Assembly: GCA_000824805.1 (NCBI GenBank) | Contig: CCNA01000034.1 | Location: 930,001-994,000 of the forward strand | Reading direction: 5' to 3' | Length of the DNA stretch: 64,000 bases | Origin: Mesorhizobium sp. SOD10 | Lineage (GTDB): Bacteria > Pseudomonadota > Alphaproteobacteria > Rhizobiales > Rhizobiaceae | Shown here: one piece after another, positions 1 to 9,857 of the stretch | Numbering within the stretch: the stretch's first letter is position 1 | Layout: each line of letters begins with the position of its first letter | Notes under the pieces: model-generated | The model's database searches: none | What the model was told of the DNA's origin: nothing | What the model saw: the letters and a program-made list of their open reading frames with translations, nothing else | Made by a program: the position numbers and the translations under genes

Positions 1-572
1 CCAAATCCCTGACTTGAGCCACCACGCCTTTCGAGCGATGCAGCAACTGCCAATGGATTCCGAGACACGAGCACATAGCGGACATCGATTCCCAGAGACT
101 GCAGGATATCGGCGTACATTTCAGCGAAGCGTGCAATACGCGGTTCTTTAACGACGAATAGAGGTGCGGCGCCGTACTCTTGGCCAATGATGCGAGCGAT
201 TTCGCTTCGATAAAACTCTCGGCGCTCCTCCGACAGTTTTGTCACATCGTAGGGCCGCCAGTCATCCCAACTGCTGCCAGCTTCAGCGAGCATTTTCTCG
301 TTAAGAGTATTGAGGCTAGTCGGCTCCCAATAGCCGTTGGGATTGTTCTCGTCCGCGGCAATGACTTGTTCGGGAAGTGCCGCACCCAAGAGATTGAGGA
401 CCCGGGTGAGCGCGCTTGTGCCCGAGCGATGCATGCCCAGCACCATGATGCAGGTGCGCTTCGCTGGCTTGGTCTTCGCCGACTTGGACTTAGCGCGCGT
501 CTTAAGTGCCGCCTGATCGGCCGGCTGCGCGCTCGCATCGCGCAGTTGCTCCGGTGATGGATTTTCGTTCAT
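1..572 (-). CDS. Sulfotransferase-like protein (C-terminal part missing, runs off the left edge)
   Basis: The N-terminal 190 or so residues are present. After a basic, Lys/Ala-rich leader comes VLGMHRSGTSALTRVLNLLG, a P-loop-like PAPS-binding motif of the sulfotransferase fold, and later VVKEPRIARF and YVLVSRNPLAVAASLERR, which match the 3'-phosphosulfate-binding strand and helix of the family. The frame continues past base 1, so the length is unknown. The ATG at 572 overlaps the rfbD stop by four bases (ATGA), so the gene is translated with the rhamnose operon. Inference: it sulfates, or is otherwise tied to, a surface polysaccharide. In this family the motif also occurs in proteins with an attached glycosyltransferase domain, which cannot be judged here because the 3' part is missing. 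Confidence 0.8.
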   Translation of the reverse strand, partial: MNENPSPEQLRDASAQPADQAALKTRAKSKSAKTKPAKRTCIMVLGMHRSGTSALTRVLNLLGAALPEQVIAADENNPNGYWEPTSLNTLNEKMLAEAGSSWDDWRPYDVTKLSEERREFYRSEIARIIGQEYGAAPLFVVKEPRIARFAEMYADILQSLGIDVRYVLVSRNPLAVAASLERRGGSSQGF

Positions 573-1477
573 GCACTCAATGCCTGTTTCGTCTCGCTGC
601 CCCCCAGCCGCCGAACCACCTTCTCCGCCGCCTTCCGCCAATGCGGCGCCTGCCACCCGAACACACCCGCAAACTTCGCGCTCGACAGCCGCGAATTTTG
701 CGGCCGCCTGGCCTTGGTCGGATAGTCGCTCGTCGCGATGTCGCGCACCTTCGCGTGCGGGCCACCAAACGCCCGGCTCGTGTCGAGGATGTGACGGGCA
801 AAGCCGCTCCAGTTGGTCTCGCCCTCGCCCGCCAGATGGTAGACGCCGAAGGCGGCGAAATTCCGGTCGTCGACCAGCTTCGGCGCCGCATGCAGGATCG
901 CGTCGGCGATATCGAGCGCCGATGTCGGATTGCCCCACTGGTCGGCGACGACCGCGATCTCGTCGCGGTCGCCGGCCAGCCGCAGCATCGTCTTGACGAA
1001 ATTCTTGCCGAAGGGGCTGTAGACCCAGGCCGTGCGCAGGATGAGGTGGCGCGGGTTGGCCGTGGCGACCGCCTCTTCGCCGGCGAGCTTGGAGGCGCCG
1101 TAGACGCCGAGCGGCGCGGTCCGGTCGGTCTCGACATAGGGGCCGTCCTTGGTGCCGTCGAAGACATAGTCGGTCGACAGATGGATGACGGGAACGCCGA
1201 GCCTTGCCGCGGCGTCCGCCACCTTACCGGCGCCGGTTGCGTTCACCGCGAAGGCCAGATCCTTCTCGTCCTCGGCCTGGTCGACGGCGGTGTAGGCGGC
1301 GGCGGAAACGACGATGTCTGGCCTTGCCGCTTCAAGTGCCGCGAGCACCGTGTCGGGCCGCGCAAGGTCGAGTGCCGGCCGGCCGACGGCGACGACTTCG
1401 ACATCGTCGCGGCCCCGCGCCGCCTCTACCAGGCTTGCGGCAACCTGGCCTTCGCGTCCGGTGACGGCAAACCTCAC
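569..1477 (-). CDS. rfbD: dTDP-4-dehydrorhamnose reductase (RmlD)
   Basis: Last step of dTDP-L-rhamnose synthesis: NAD(P)H-dependent reduction of dTDP-4-keto-L-rhamnose. About 302 residues, normal for the family. It begins with a Rossmann motif VTGREGQVAASL, has STDYVFDG and the YGASK catalytic Tyr/Lys motif, and ends with the usual substrate-domain segment RRPQNSRLSSAKF. The start chosen is a GTG at 1477, because this gives a four-base overlap (GTGA) with the rfbB stop and places the Rossmann motif at the N-terminus; the frame stays open further upstream, but that part only overlaps rfbB. Third of four rhamnose genes in the order A-C-B-D. Confidence 0.96.
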   Translation of the reverse strand: MRFAVTGREGQVAASLVEAARGRDDVEVVAVGRPALDLARPDTVLAALEAARPDIVVSAAAYTAVDQAEDEKDLAFAVNATGAGKVADAAARLGVPVIHLSTDYVFDGTKDGPYVETDRTAPLGVYGASKLAGEEAVATANPRHLILRTAWVYSPFGKNFVKTMLRLAGDRDEIAVVADQWGNPTSALDIADAILHAAPKLVDDRNFAAFGVYHLAGEGETNWSGFARHILDTSRAFGGPHAKVRDIATSDYPTKARRPQNSRLSSAKFAGVFGWQAPHWRKAAEKVVRRLGGSETKQALSA

Positions 1478-2601
1478 GTGGCCACCGTCCTGCTCTCGGC
1501 CGGGCTGCTTTCGATTTTCGCGTTTTCGATCGGGCGCTTCTCCGCCGCGGCCCGGCCCAGCCGCTCGCCGGCGTAGCGCTGCTCGCGGATCGGCCCCCAC
1601 CACCATTTGTTCTCGAGGTACCAGTCGACGGTCCTTGCCAGGCCGCTGTCGAAATTCTCCTTGGGCGTCCAGCCGAGCTCGCGCGCGATCTTGGAGGCGT
1701 CGATCGCATAGCGGCGGTCATGGCCGGGGCGATCGGTGACGAAGGCGATCAGCTCGCGATAGCGCTTGCCGCCGGCGCGCGGCCGCCGCAGGTCGAGAAG
1801 ATCACAGATCGCCTCGACGACGCCGAGATTGGTGCGCTCGGAATTACCGCCGACATTGTAGCTCTCGCCCGGCCGCCCCCTGGTGGCCACCAGTTCAAGG
1901 GCCCGCGCGTGGTCCTCGACGAACAGCCAGTCGCGCACATTGGCGCCGGCGCCATAGACGGGCAGCGGCTTCTCGTCGAGCGCGTTGAGGATGACCAGCG
2001 GGATCAGCTTCTCCGGGAAATGATAGGGGCCGTAATTGTTCGAGCAGTTGGAAAGCACCACCGGCAGGCCATAGGTCTCGTGCCAGGCCCGCACCAGATG
2101 GTCGGAGGCGGCCTTCGAGGCCGAATAGGGCGAGGACGGCGCATAGGGTGTCTCCTCCACGAACATGCCGCCGTCGAAAGGCAGGTCGCCGAAGACTTCG
2201 TCGGTCGAGACATGATGGAAGCGGAAGCCCGCCTTGCGCTCCTCGGACAGGCCGCGCCAGTATTCCAGCGCCGCATTCAGGATGCGGTAGGTGCCGACGA
2301 TGTTGGTCTCGATGAAGGCGCCGGGACCGTCGATCGAGCGGTCGACATGGCTTTCGGCGGCGAGGTTCATGACGATGTCGATGTCGTCGCGGCGCAAGAT
2401 CTCCAGCACGGCGCGCTCATCGCAGATGTCGGCCTGCTCGAAGCGGTAATTATGCGCGTTCTCGATCGGCCTCAGCGAAGCGAGGTTGCCGGCATAGGTG
2501 AGCTTGTCGAGATTGGTGACGCGGTAGGCCGGATTGGCGCACAGGTGCCGACACACGGCCGAGCCGATGAAGCCGGCACCGCCGGTGACCAGGAAATTCA
2601 T
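1474..2601 (-). CDS. rfbB: dTDP-glucose 4,6-dehydratase (RmlB)
   Basis: Second step of dTDP-L-rhamnose synthesis: NAD-dependent oxidation, dehydration and reduction of dTDP-glucose to dTDP-4-keto-6-deoxyglucose. The protein is about 375 residues and starts MNFLVTGGAGFIGSAV (GxxGxxG NAD motif). HVSTDEVFGDL and YSASKAASDHLVRAW contain the Thr/Asp/Glu and Tyr-x3-Lys catalytic residues. The C-terminal extension past the catalytic domain is Glu/Lys-rich and poorly conserved. It starts 14 bases after the rfbC stop and its own stop overlaps rfbD, so all four genes appear to be one transcript. Confidence 0.97.
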   Translation of the reverse strand: MNFLVTGGAGFIGSAVCRHLCANPAYRVTNLDKLTYAGNLASLRPIENAHNYRFEQADICDERAVLEILRRDDIDIVMNLAAESHVDRSIDGPGAFIETNIVGTYRILNAALEYWRGLSEERKAGFRFHHVSTDEVFGDLPFDGGMFVEETPYAPSSPYSASKAASDHLVRAWHETYGLPVVLSNCSNNYGPYHFPEKLIPLVILNALDEKPLPVYGAGANVRDWLFVEDHARALELVATRGRPGESYNVGGNSERTNLGVVEAICDLLDLRRPRAGGKRYRELIAFVTDRPGHDRRYAIDASKIARELGWTPKENFDSGLARTVDWYLENKWWWGPIREQRYAGERLGRAAAEKRPIENAKIESSPAESRTVAT

Positions 2602-2615
2602 GCCGCCGTCCCTCC

Positions 2616-3170
2616 TCACGCGAACACCTCCGCCGCGGCCAGCAGGGGCGCGTTGCGGTCCTTGTCCGAAAGCTGGAAGCCGCCGCCGAGCGACGGCCAT
2701 TTTATGCCGATCGCCGGGTCGTCGAAGCGGATCGAGCGGTCATGCCCGGGCGAGTAGGTGTCGGTGACCTTGTAGAGCACCTCGGTATCCGGCACGAGCG
2801 TGACGAAACCATGCGCGAAACCTTTCGGCACCAGGATCTGGTTGCCCTTCTCGGCCGACACCTCCAACGCCACCCATTTGCCGAAAGTCGGCGAAGAACG
2901 GCGGATGTCGACCGCGACATCGAGGACGCTGCCCCTGATGACGCGCAGCAGCTTGGCTTGTGCGCGCGGCGGCAGCTGGTAATGCAGCCCGCGCAGCACG
3001 CCTGCCGCGGCGGAATAGGAATGGTTGTCCTGCACGAAGGCGAGATCGATGCCGGCTTCGGCGAAGCGTTCGGCATTCCAGGTCTCGCTGAAAAAACCGC
3101 GCGCGTCGCCATGCCGCTTCGGCACGATCTCCAGCACGCCGTCGAGGCCGAGCGGCCTGACCTCAAGCAC
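2616..3170 (-). CDS. rfbC: dTDP-4-dehydrorhamnose 3,5-epimerase (RmlC)
   Basis: Third step of the pathway: epimerises C3 and C5 of dTDP-4-keto-6-deoxyglucose. At 184 residues it has the usual size for this cupin. The motif GVLRGLHYQLPP carries the catalytic His, and VRGS/IRGSVLDVAVDIR, PKGFAHGFVTL and YSPGHDRSIRFDDPAIGI are all recognisable family signatures; the Tyr of LYKVTDTYSPG is the expected general acid. The start overlaps the end of rfbA by eight bases, which supports translational coupling. Confidence 0.96.
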   Translation of the reverse strand: MLEVRPLGLDGVLEIVPKRHGDARGFFSETWNAERFAEAGIDLAFVQDNHSYSAAAGVLRGLHYQLPPRAQAKLLRVIRGSVLDVAVDIRRSSPTFGKWVALEVSAEKGNQILVPKGFAHGFVTLVPDTEVLYKVTDTYSPGHDRSIRFDDPAIGIKWPSLGGGFQLSDKDRNAPLLAAAEVFA

Positions 3171-4056
3171 TGCGTTCCTCCATCAGATCGGCCACCCGCC
3201 GGCGCAGATAGGCGGCGTATTCGTTCTTGCCGAGCCGCGCGGCGCGATCCAGAACCTTGTCGGCGCCGATCCAGCGCTGCTCCAGCGCAATCTCTTCCGG
3301 GCACGCGATCTTGATGCCCTGGCGATGCTCGATGGTGCGCACGAAAGACGATGCCTCGAGCAGGCTGTCATGCGTGCCGGTGTCCAGCCAGGCGTAGCCG
3401 CGTCCGAGGCGGTGGACATGCAATTCGCCACGCTCGAGATAGACATTGTTGACCGCCGTGATCTCGAGCTCGCCGCGCGACGAAGGGCGAATGGTCGAGG
3501 CAATGTCGACGACATTGTTGTCGTAGAAATAAAGACCGGTCACGGCCCAGTTGGACTTCGGCTTTTGCGGCTTTTCCTCGATCGTCAGGGCCTTGCCGCT
3601 CACCTTGTCGAAGGAGACCACGCCATAACGCTCGGGATCGTCGACATAATAAGCGAAGACCGAGGCGCCGGCGTCGCGCGTCGCCGCCTCGCGGCAGAGC
3701 TGCGACAGGCCGCCGCCAAAATAGATGTTGTCGCCGAGAATCATCGACACGCTGTCCTTGCCAATGAAGTCGCGGCCGATGATGAAGGCTTCGGCGAGGC
3801 CATTCGGCTGCGGCTGTTCGGCATAGGACAATTCCAGACCGAATTCGGAACCGTCGCCAAGCAATGCCTGAAAGACCGGCAAGTCGCGCGGCGTTGAAAT
3901 GACCAGAATCTCGCGAATTCCCGCGAGCATCAGCACGCTCAGCGGGTAATAGATCATCGGCTTGTCGTAGATCGGCAGTATCTGCTTAGAAACCGCTAAT
4001 GTAAGCGGATAAAGGCGTGTTCCGCTGCCACCCGCAAGGATAATTCCTTTCAACAA
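3163..4056 (-). CDS. rfbA: Glucose-1-phosphate thymidylyltransferase (RmlA)
   Basis: First and committing step: glucose-1-phosphate + dTTP to dTDP-glucose. 297 residues, typical of RmlA. It opens with MLKGIILAGGSGTRLYPLT, the nucleotidyltransferase signature (GGxGTRL), followed by KQILPIYDKPMIYYPLS and later GDNIYFGG with the metal-binding Asp, and EKPQKPKSNWAVTGLYFYD. It is the first gene of the operon; the promoter must lie between its ATG and the terminator at 4223-4260, a stretch of about 165 bases. Confidence 0.97.
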   Translation of the reverse strand: MLKGIILAGGSGTRLYPLTLAVSKQILPIYDKPMIYYPLSVLMLAGIREILVISTPRDLPVFQALLGDGSEFGLELSYAEQPQPNGLAEAFIIGRDFIGKDSVSMILGDNIYFGGGLSQLCREAATRDAGASVFAYYVDDPERYGVVSFDKVSGKALTIEEKPQKPKSNWAVTGLYFYDNNVVDIASTIRPSSRGELEITAVNNVYLERGELHVHRLGRGYAWLDTGTHDSLLEASSFVRTIEHRQGIKIACPEEIALEQRWIGADKVLDRAARLGKNEYAAYLRRRVADLMEERSA

Positions 4057-4222
4057 GCCTCTCCTTGAACTACCGCGGCCCCCGCCTCGACGCCAAGTTG
4101 CCCGTGCTTAGGTTTCGGACGCTGGCTTGTCAATGTCGGCTTTGACTGCTTCCCGACGTTCACTTAACCCCTTTCTACCATCCGGCATGCGGTGGTTTCG
4201 AGCGAAATCCGACCGCGCCATG

Positions 4223-4260
4223 AAAAGGGCCGGCGGGCACTGTCGCCCGCCGGCCCTTTT
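4223..4260. terminator. Perfect 16-bp inverted repeat, bidirectional rho-independent terminator
   Basis: Left arm 4223-4238 and right arm 4245-4260 are perfectly complementary (AAAAGGGCCGGCGGGC against GCCCGCCGGCCCTTTT) around a six-base loop. Because the arms end in A and T runs, the hairpin has a T tract on both strands. It lies 15 bases after the bioY stop on the minus strand and upstream of the rfbA operon, so it probably ends bioY transcription and insulates the rhamnose operon from it. Confidence 0.9.
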
Positions 4261-4274
4261 TCCGTCGGTCTGGC

Positions 4275-4865
4275 TCAGCCGCGCTTGAGCAATGTCCACA
4301 CGGCCGGCACAAGGCTGGCGGCCAAAGCCACCTTGATCAGGTCGCCAGCGATGAAGGGCAGGACGCCGAACTGCCAGGACTTTTCCGGTCCGATGAGGAT
4401 CGCCAGCCAGGCAAAGCCCATGGCCATCATGACGACTTCCGCCGTCAGCATGGCGCCGAACAGCTTGAGGGGATTGCGGTCCCAGCCGCGATCGGCGGCC
4501 CAGCCGGCGATTGCCGCCATGACCACGAAACCGGCGAGGTAGCCGCCGGTCGAGCCCAGCATATAGGCGATGCCGATGCCCTTTTCCGGCGTGCCCTGGA
4601 AGACCGGCAGGCCAAAAATGCCCTCGGCGAGGTAGAGAAGGAGCGTCGCGACGGCGAGCCGCAGGCCGAATGCCGAGGCGATCAACAGGACGGCCAGCGT
4701 CTGCAGCGAAATGTCGACTGGGCCGAGCACCACTTTGGTCTTGGCCGAAAGCGTCAGCAGCAGGGTTCCGGCAAGCGCCAGGAAGAGCTGGGTGGCGAGC
4801 CGGGCAGCGCCCCGATCCGGCAGGGTGAGAGAAACAAGCGGACGCATCGTGGTTGCAGTTGCCAT
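4275..4865 (-). CDS. bioY: BioY, biotin transporter substrate-binding (S) component
   Basis: Integral membrane protein of 196 residues that binds biotin, acting as the S subunit of an ECF-type transporter or alone. Several hydrophobic helices are visible, with family signatures VDISLQTLAVLLIASAFG, GLPVFQ and the conserved GYLAGF segment that follows LGSTGG. No bioM/bioN ATPase or transmembrane gene lies nearby, so it would work alone or with a coupling module encoded elsewhere; solitary BioY proteins are known in alphaproteobacteria. It is monocistronic and ends at the strong terminator beside it. I saw no clear BioR operator upstream. Confidence 0.93.
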   Translation of the reverse strand: MATATTMRPLVSLTLPDRGAARLATQLFLALAGTLLLTLSAKTKVVLGPVDISLQTLAVLLIASAFGLRLAVATLLLYLAEGIFGLPVFQGTPEKGIGIAYMLGSTGGYLAGFVVMAAIAGWAADRGWDRNPLKLFGAMLTAEVVMMAMGFAWLAILIGPEKSWQFGVLPFIAGDLIKVALAASLVPAVWTLLKRG

Positions 4866-4896
4866 GGTCTTCCCCGTTCTGGCTGATTTTGCTGGC

Positions 4897-5003
4897 TTTT
4901 AAAGCGCATCGCGCAGAAACGGATTCAGGCGACGCGCTTTAAAATTGTCTTGATCCTGTCGGTCTCCCAAAACCGCTGCGCACTTTTGGGCGACATGCAT
5001 TGA
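4897..5003. repeat. Intergenic palindrome plus fragment of a dispersed repeat
   Basis: An 11-bp perfect inverted repeat (TTTTAAAGCGC at 4897-4907 and GCGCTTTAAAA at 4934-4944) encloses a GC-rich spacer. It is followed by CCGCTGCGCACTTTTGGGCG near 4973-4991, which resembles the middle of the repeat elements near 9200, 13350 and 40710. It lies between the divergent bioY and 5070-5978 genes and may also contain their promoters. Confidence 0.55.
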
Positions 5004-5069
5004 TTTTCCTATATTGGCTTCCGTATCGGGCGGCAATCATTTTGCCGCATTGCAACGGAGCACACCGGC

Positions 5070-5978
5070 ATGGCCCTTGAATTCGACACCAGCTTCGATC
5101 CGGCCTATGGCCGGGCGGTTGCGGTTGCGCCGGATGTGCTGCGCATCACCGCCAGAAATCCGAGCCCGTTCACCTTCCACGGCACCAACAGCTATCTCGT
5201 CGGTCGCGACACGCTGGCGGTGATCGATCCGGGGCCGGAAGACGATGCCCATCTCGAAACGCTGCTCAGGGCGATCGGCGGCCGGCCGGTCAGCCACATC
5301 TTCGTCAGCCACACGCATCGCGACCATTCGCCGCTCGCGGCGCGATTGAAAGAGTTGACCGGCGCGCCGACGCTTGCCGAAGGCCCGCATCGGCCAGCGC
5401 GGCCTTTGCGCATCGGCGAAGTCAATCCGCTCGACGCCAGCGCCGACGTTACCTTCGTTCCCGATGTCGTGCTGGCCGACAATGCGCTGACTGAGGGCGA
5501 CGGCTGGGCCATCCGCACCGTGCTGACGCCTGGCCACACCGCAAACCACGCCGTGTTTGCCCTCGAGGGAACCGGCACCCTGTTTTCAGCCGACCATGTC
5601 ATGGCCTGGTCGACCTCGATCGTGGCCCCGCCAGACGGCGCCATGTCCGACTATATGAGCTCCCTCGACAAGCTCCTTGCACGCGAGGATCGCTTGCTGT
5701 TGCCGGGGCACGGCGGAGCTGTGACCGCGCCCCAAAGGTTCATGCGCGGCCTGAAGACGCATCGTAAGACGCGCGAAAGGGCGATCCTGGAGCGCATCCG
5801 CGCCGGAGACCGGACGATAACGGAAATGGTCGCGGCGATCTATCGCGACACCGACCCGCGGCTGCACGGCGCCGCGGGGCTTTCGGTGCTTGCCCATCTT
5901 GAGGATCTGGTCGCGCGTCGCCTGGTCGCAACCAAAGGCGATCCGGCGATCGATGGCATTTTCAGCCCGGCCGGATGA
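5070..5978 (+). CDS. MBL-fold metallo-hydrolase with C-terminal winged helix (LACTB2-like)
   Basis: 302 residues with the metallo-beta-lactamase zinc motif SHTHRDHSPL (HxHxDH), a second ligand in TPGHTANH, an Asp in FSADHVM and a last His in LLPGHGG. After the hydrolase fold there is a helical tail (THRKTRERAILERI, then HLEDLVARRLVA) that looks like the winged-helix domain of LACTB2-type hydrolases, some of which act on RNA. The substrate is unknown. The gene ends directly against the convergent DUF1499 gene with no spacer. Confidence 0.85.
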   Translation: MALEFDTSFDPAYGRAVAVAPDVLRITARNPSPFTFHGTNSYLVGRDTLAVIDPGPEDDAHLETLLRAIGGRPVSHIFVSHTHRDHSPLAARLKELTGAPTLAEGPHRPARPLRIGEVNPLDASADVTFVPDVVLADNALTEGDGWAIRTVLTPGHTANHAVFALEGTGTLFSADHVMAWSTSIVAPPDGAMSDYMSSLDKLLAREDRLLLPGHGGAVTAPQRFMRGLKTHRKTRERAILERIRAGDRTITEMVAAIYRDTDPRLHGAAGLSVLAHLEDLVARRLVATKGDPAIDGIFSPAG

Positions 5979-6776
5979 TCACTCGGCCGGTGCCGCGCCG
6001 ACCTGCCCGGCGACCTCCTGATCGAGCTCGCCAAGGAACTCCGTGATGCGGGCGGCGTTGTCGCCGAGGTCGTAGCGGCCGTAGCGCGAAGCCGAGCGCA
6101 TGTCGACAATAACCTGCTCTCCGTCGTCGGTGACACGGATGGCGACATCGGCCGGCAATCCGAGCACGAAGCCCCTTGCCAGCGCATTGATCGTCGCCTC
6201 GCTCTGCCCGTTGATGTCGGGATAAGGCGCCGTCAACTGCCAGTCGCGGCGGTCGAGCACGGTTTCGACAGCGTCGACCACGGTTTCGAAAGGCAGATTG
6301 TAGCTGTGCCCGTTGACCAGCGGATAGGCATCGGCCTGCAGGCTCTGTTCGCCCGGCGTCGGCGGCGACAGCTCGTTCATGTCGGCAGTGCGGTCGCTGG
6401 TGTCCAGTGCCGGCGGGTCGTCGAGATCGGTCGAGATGTCGCGCAGCGGCGGATAGATCGTCGCCCAGTAGACCGCGACGCCGTAGGGGGCCAGCACCAG
6501 CAGCGCCAGCAGCGCGCCGATGCTGAGATCGCGGCCGCCGCGAGCGCCGAAACTCCAGACCCGCGACAGGGCCAGACCTGCCAGCAGCAGGGCAAGCGCG
6601 GCCAGCAGCGCCACGACCGCCAGCACCCACAGGAAAGGCGGCGTGTCGACGAAGCCCAGCCTGTAGGCGGCAACGACGGTGAGCAAGAGGACGAGAGAAA
6701 ATGCCCCGATCCGCCGCGACCATTCGGCCGCCCTCGACGTCTGCCGTTCAGGAATTCTAGCCATCGTCTGCCGCAT
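5979..6776 (-). CDS. DUF1499 domain membrane protein
   Basis: 265 residues. Three hydrophobic helices in the first 110 residues (around 25-45, 50-70 and 85-105) are followed by a soluble domain with the DUF1499 pattern: YPLVNGHSYNLPFETVVDAVE, a tryptophan-containing strand RDWQLTAPYPDINGQ, and VDMRSASRYGRYDLGDNAARI near the end, which is the most conserved stretch of the family. The function is unknown. An ATG four codons later (6764) is an alternative start. It stands alone on the minus strand, downstream of the acyl-CoA synthetase gene by about 70 bases. Confidence 0.8.
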   Translation of the reverse strand: MRQTMARIPERQTSRAAEWSRRIGAFSLVLLLTVVAAYRLGFVDTPPFLWVLAVVALLAALALLLAGLALSRVWSFGARGGRDLSIGALLALLVLAPYGVAVYWATIYPPLRDISTDLDDPPALDTSDRTADMNELSPPTPGEQSLQADAYPLVNGHSYNLPFETVVDAVETVLDRRDWQLTAPYPDINGQSEATINALARGFVLGLPADVAIRVTDDGEQVIVDMRSASRYGRYDLGDNAARITEFLGELDQEVAGQVGAAPAE

Positions 6777-6846
6777 TACCCCAGTCCGAACCGAGACTTA
6801 GAGGTTTTTGGCGCGGGCTTGAAGCCGAAAGATCGAACATTTTTCG

Positions 6847-8475
<1,629 letters not shown>

Positions 8476-8665
8476 CGGTTCCTCCCCTTTGCGCATTCGC
8501 GCCATTTGTTTCACGCATTGTGGAACGAACCGGCGGTTTGTCCAGCCGCCATAAGTCGAACTTCGTAGATGGATCGAAGAACCGGGAAAACCGCCATAAT
8601 CCGGCCATCCTCGGCGTTAAGCTTCATTAATGGGCTGGGTGAGATTGGCGAATGGAGAGATTCGC

Positions 8666-9022
8666 ATGGACGCGCAGCTCGACGAAAAGGCCCTCGAAAG
8701 CACGCTTGCCGAAAGTCTGGACGATCTGAGGCCGGACAACAAAACCGTTTCCGAAGATGAATTCGCCGAAGTCGTCGGCGGCGCGCTGGAGGCCGTCGGC
8801 GGAACGTTGCTATTCAAGATGCGGGTCGAAAATGGCGCCGATGGAGAGCATGTCGCCGCCGCCTGTATCGGCGACGCCGGCAACCGTCAGTTCCTGCTGC
8901 TCACGCTGCCGACCAGCGGCGGCGCGCTCAAGGTCGAAACCGCGGCGCGAAGCACCAATCCGGTTGCAGGCATTGCCGCAGCCTATGCCGGCCTCATGGA
9001 TGCATTCAAAGCGGCCGCCTGA
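8666..9022 (+). CDS. Hypothetical small acidic protein
   Basis: 118 residues, starting MDAQLDEKALE after GGAGAG. The N-terminal third is very acidic. The rest alternates beta-like strands (GGTLLFKMRV, RQFLLLTLP) with an Ala-rich helix at the end (GIAAAYAGLMDAFKAAA). No signal peptide, membrane segment or known motif. I do not recognise the family. The codon use is like the neighbours. It is divergent from the acyl-CoA synthetase, with about 190 bases between the two starts. Confidence 0.6.
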   Translation: MDAQLDEKALESTLAESLDDLRPDNKTVSEDEFAEVVGGALEAVGGTLLFKMRVENGADGEHVAAACIGDAGNRQFLLLTLPTSGGALKVETAARSTNPVAGIAAAYAGLMDAFKAAA

Positions 9023-9133
9023 CGAGCCGCCTGACGACTGGAAAACGGACGTTCAATGAATGGTGATGACGCCAAGCGGGATGCGAGCTTGCGCGACGCG
9101 CTTGGCCCACACATGTAAGTCTTCGCAGCGAGA

Positions 9134-9233
9134 ACGCTTCACCGTTTCACGGAAATGACGAAACGCTCTCTTTCTTCGTTTTGACGCAATTCCGGACGGA
9201 AACCCGCTTCGCACTTCTCCTGGAATTGCTCCA
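9134..9233. repeat. Dispersed two-hairpin intergenic repeat, copy A
   Basis: First part: CGCTTCACCGTTTCACGG...GAAACGCTC, an imperfect palindrome at about 9135-9167. Second part: GCAATTCCGGACGGAAACCCG...TCCTGGAATTGCTC at about 9186-9231, whose ends (AATTCC / GGAATT) pair. The same order and spacing occurs at 13287-13383, and partial copies are at 11961, 40694 and 55662. It lies just before the DUF427 gene start. Confidence 0.75.
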
Positions 9234-9244
9234 GGAGACCATTC

Positions 9245-9634
9245 ATGGACAAGCCCGCCAACCCCGCCCCCGGCTTTCAGCGCAATCCGGACAAGGTGAT
9301 CACCGTCGAACCTTACCGCGGCAGCGTCACCGTGCGCGCGGGCGACACCATCATCGCCCGGTCGACCCGGGCCAAGGTGCTGTCGGAACCGCCCTACCCG
9401 GCCGCCTTCTACATCCCCTTCGAGGACATCGACTTCAGCAAGCTCTCCGGCACCGAGCACTCGACGCATTGCCCCTACAAGGGCGATGCCAGCTACTGGA
9501 GCGTCCAGCCGGCCGGCGAAGCCGGCACGAACGCGATGTGGGCCTACGAACAGCCGTTCGACGAAATGGCCGAAATCCGCAATCACGGCGCGTTCTATAC
9601 GAGCAAGGTGACGGTCGAAGCCGAACCGGGCTGA
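9245..9634 (+). CDS. DUF427 domain protein
   Basis: 129 residues forming one DUF427 domain: VITVEPYRGSVTVRAGDTIIARSTRA, then PPYPAAFYIPFEDIDFSKL, STHCPYKGDASYWSV and WAYEQPFDEMAEIRNHGAFY, all typical of the family. Function unknown; it is a small beta-rich soluble protein often encoded near metabolic enzymes. Single gene, with a dispersed repeat immediately upstream that may carry or limit its promoter. Confidence 0.88.
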   Translation: MDKPANPAPGFQRNPDKVITVEPYRGSVTVRAGDTIIARSTRAKVLSEPPYPAAFYIPFEDIDFSKLSGTEHSTHCPYKGDASYWSVQPAGEAGTNAMWAYEQPFDEMAEIRNHGAFYTSKVTVEAEPG

Positions 9635-9857
9635 GTCTGGCCTGCCAGAGGTGCCTTGAGATGGAGGTCAGGCCGAACCGAGAAAAGTGAGTTCCGAGGA
9701 CCGGAACGGAGCGGACACTTGAGCCCGTGAGTGCTGGCCTACGTCGGCCGTAGCCTTCATTAGCTGCCATGCCATGCATGAGTGCTTCGGCTGGCGAAGG
9801 CCGGAAGCGCAGCAAGCCGCCATTCGCAGGCCGGCCTCACCTGAATATCGTGGCGCC
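9635..9857. other. Intergenic region with an interrupted hairpin
   Basis: No gene seen. AAGTG (9685-9689) pairs with CACTT (9716-9720), and inside it GTTCC (9691-9695) pairs with GGAAC (9703-9707), giving a compound stem-loop after the DUF427 stop. It has no clear T run, so it is a weak candidate terminator between two convergent genes. Confidence 0.4.

Noticed and set aside
4866..5069. A BioR operator (TTATxxATAA type) upstream of bioY.
   Set aside because: No sequence close to the published consensus was found in the bioY leader; the palindrome there (TTTTAAAGCGC) looks like a dispersed element.
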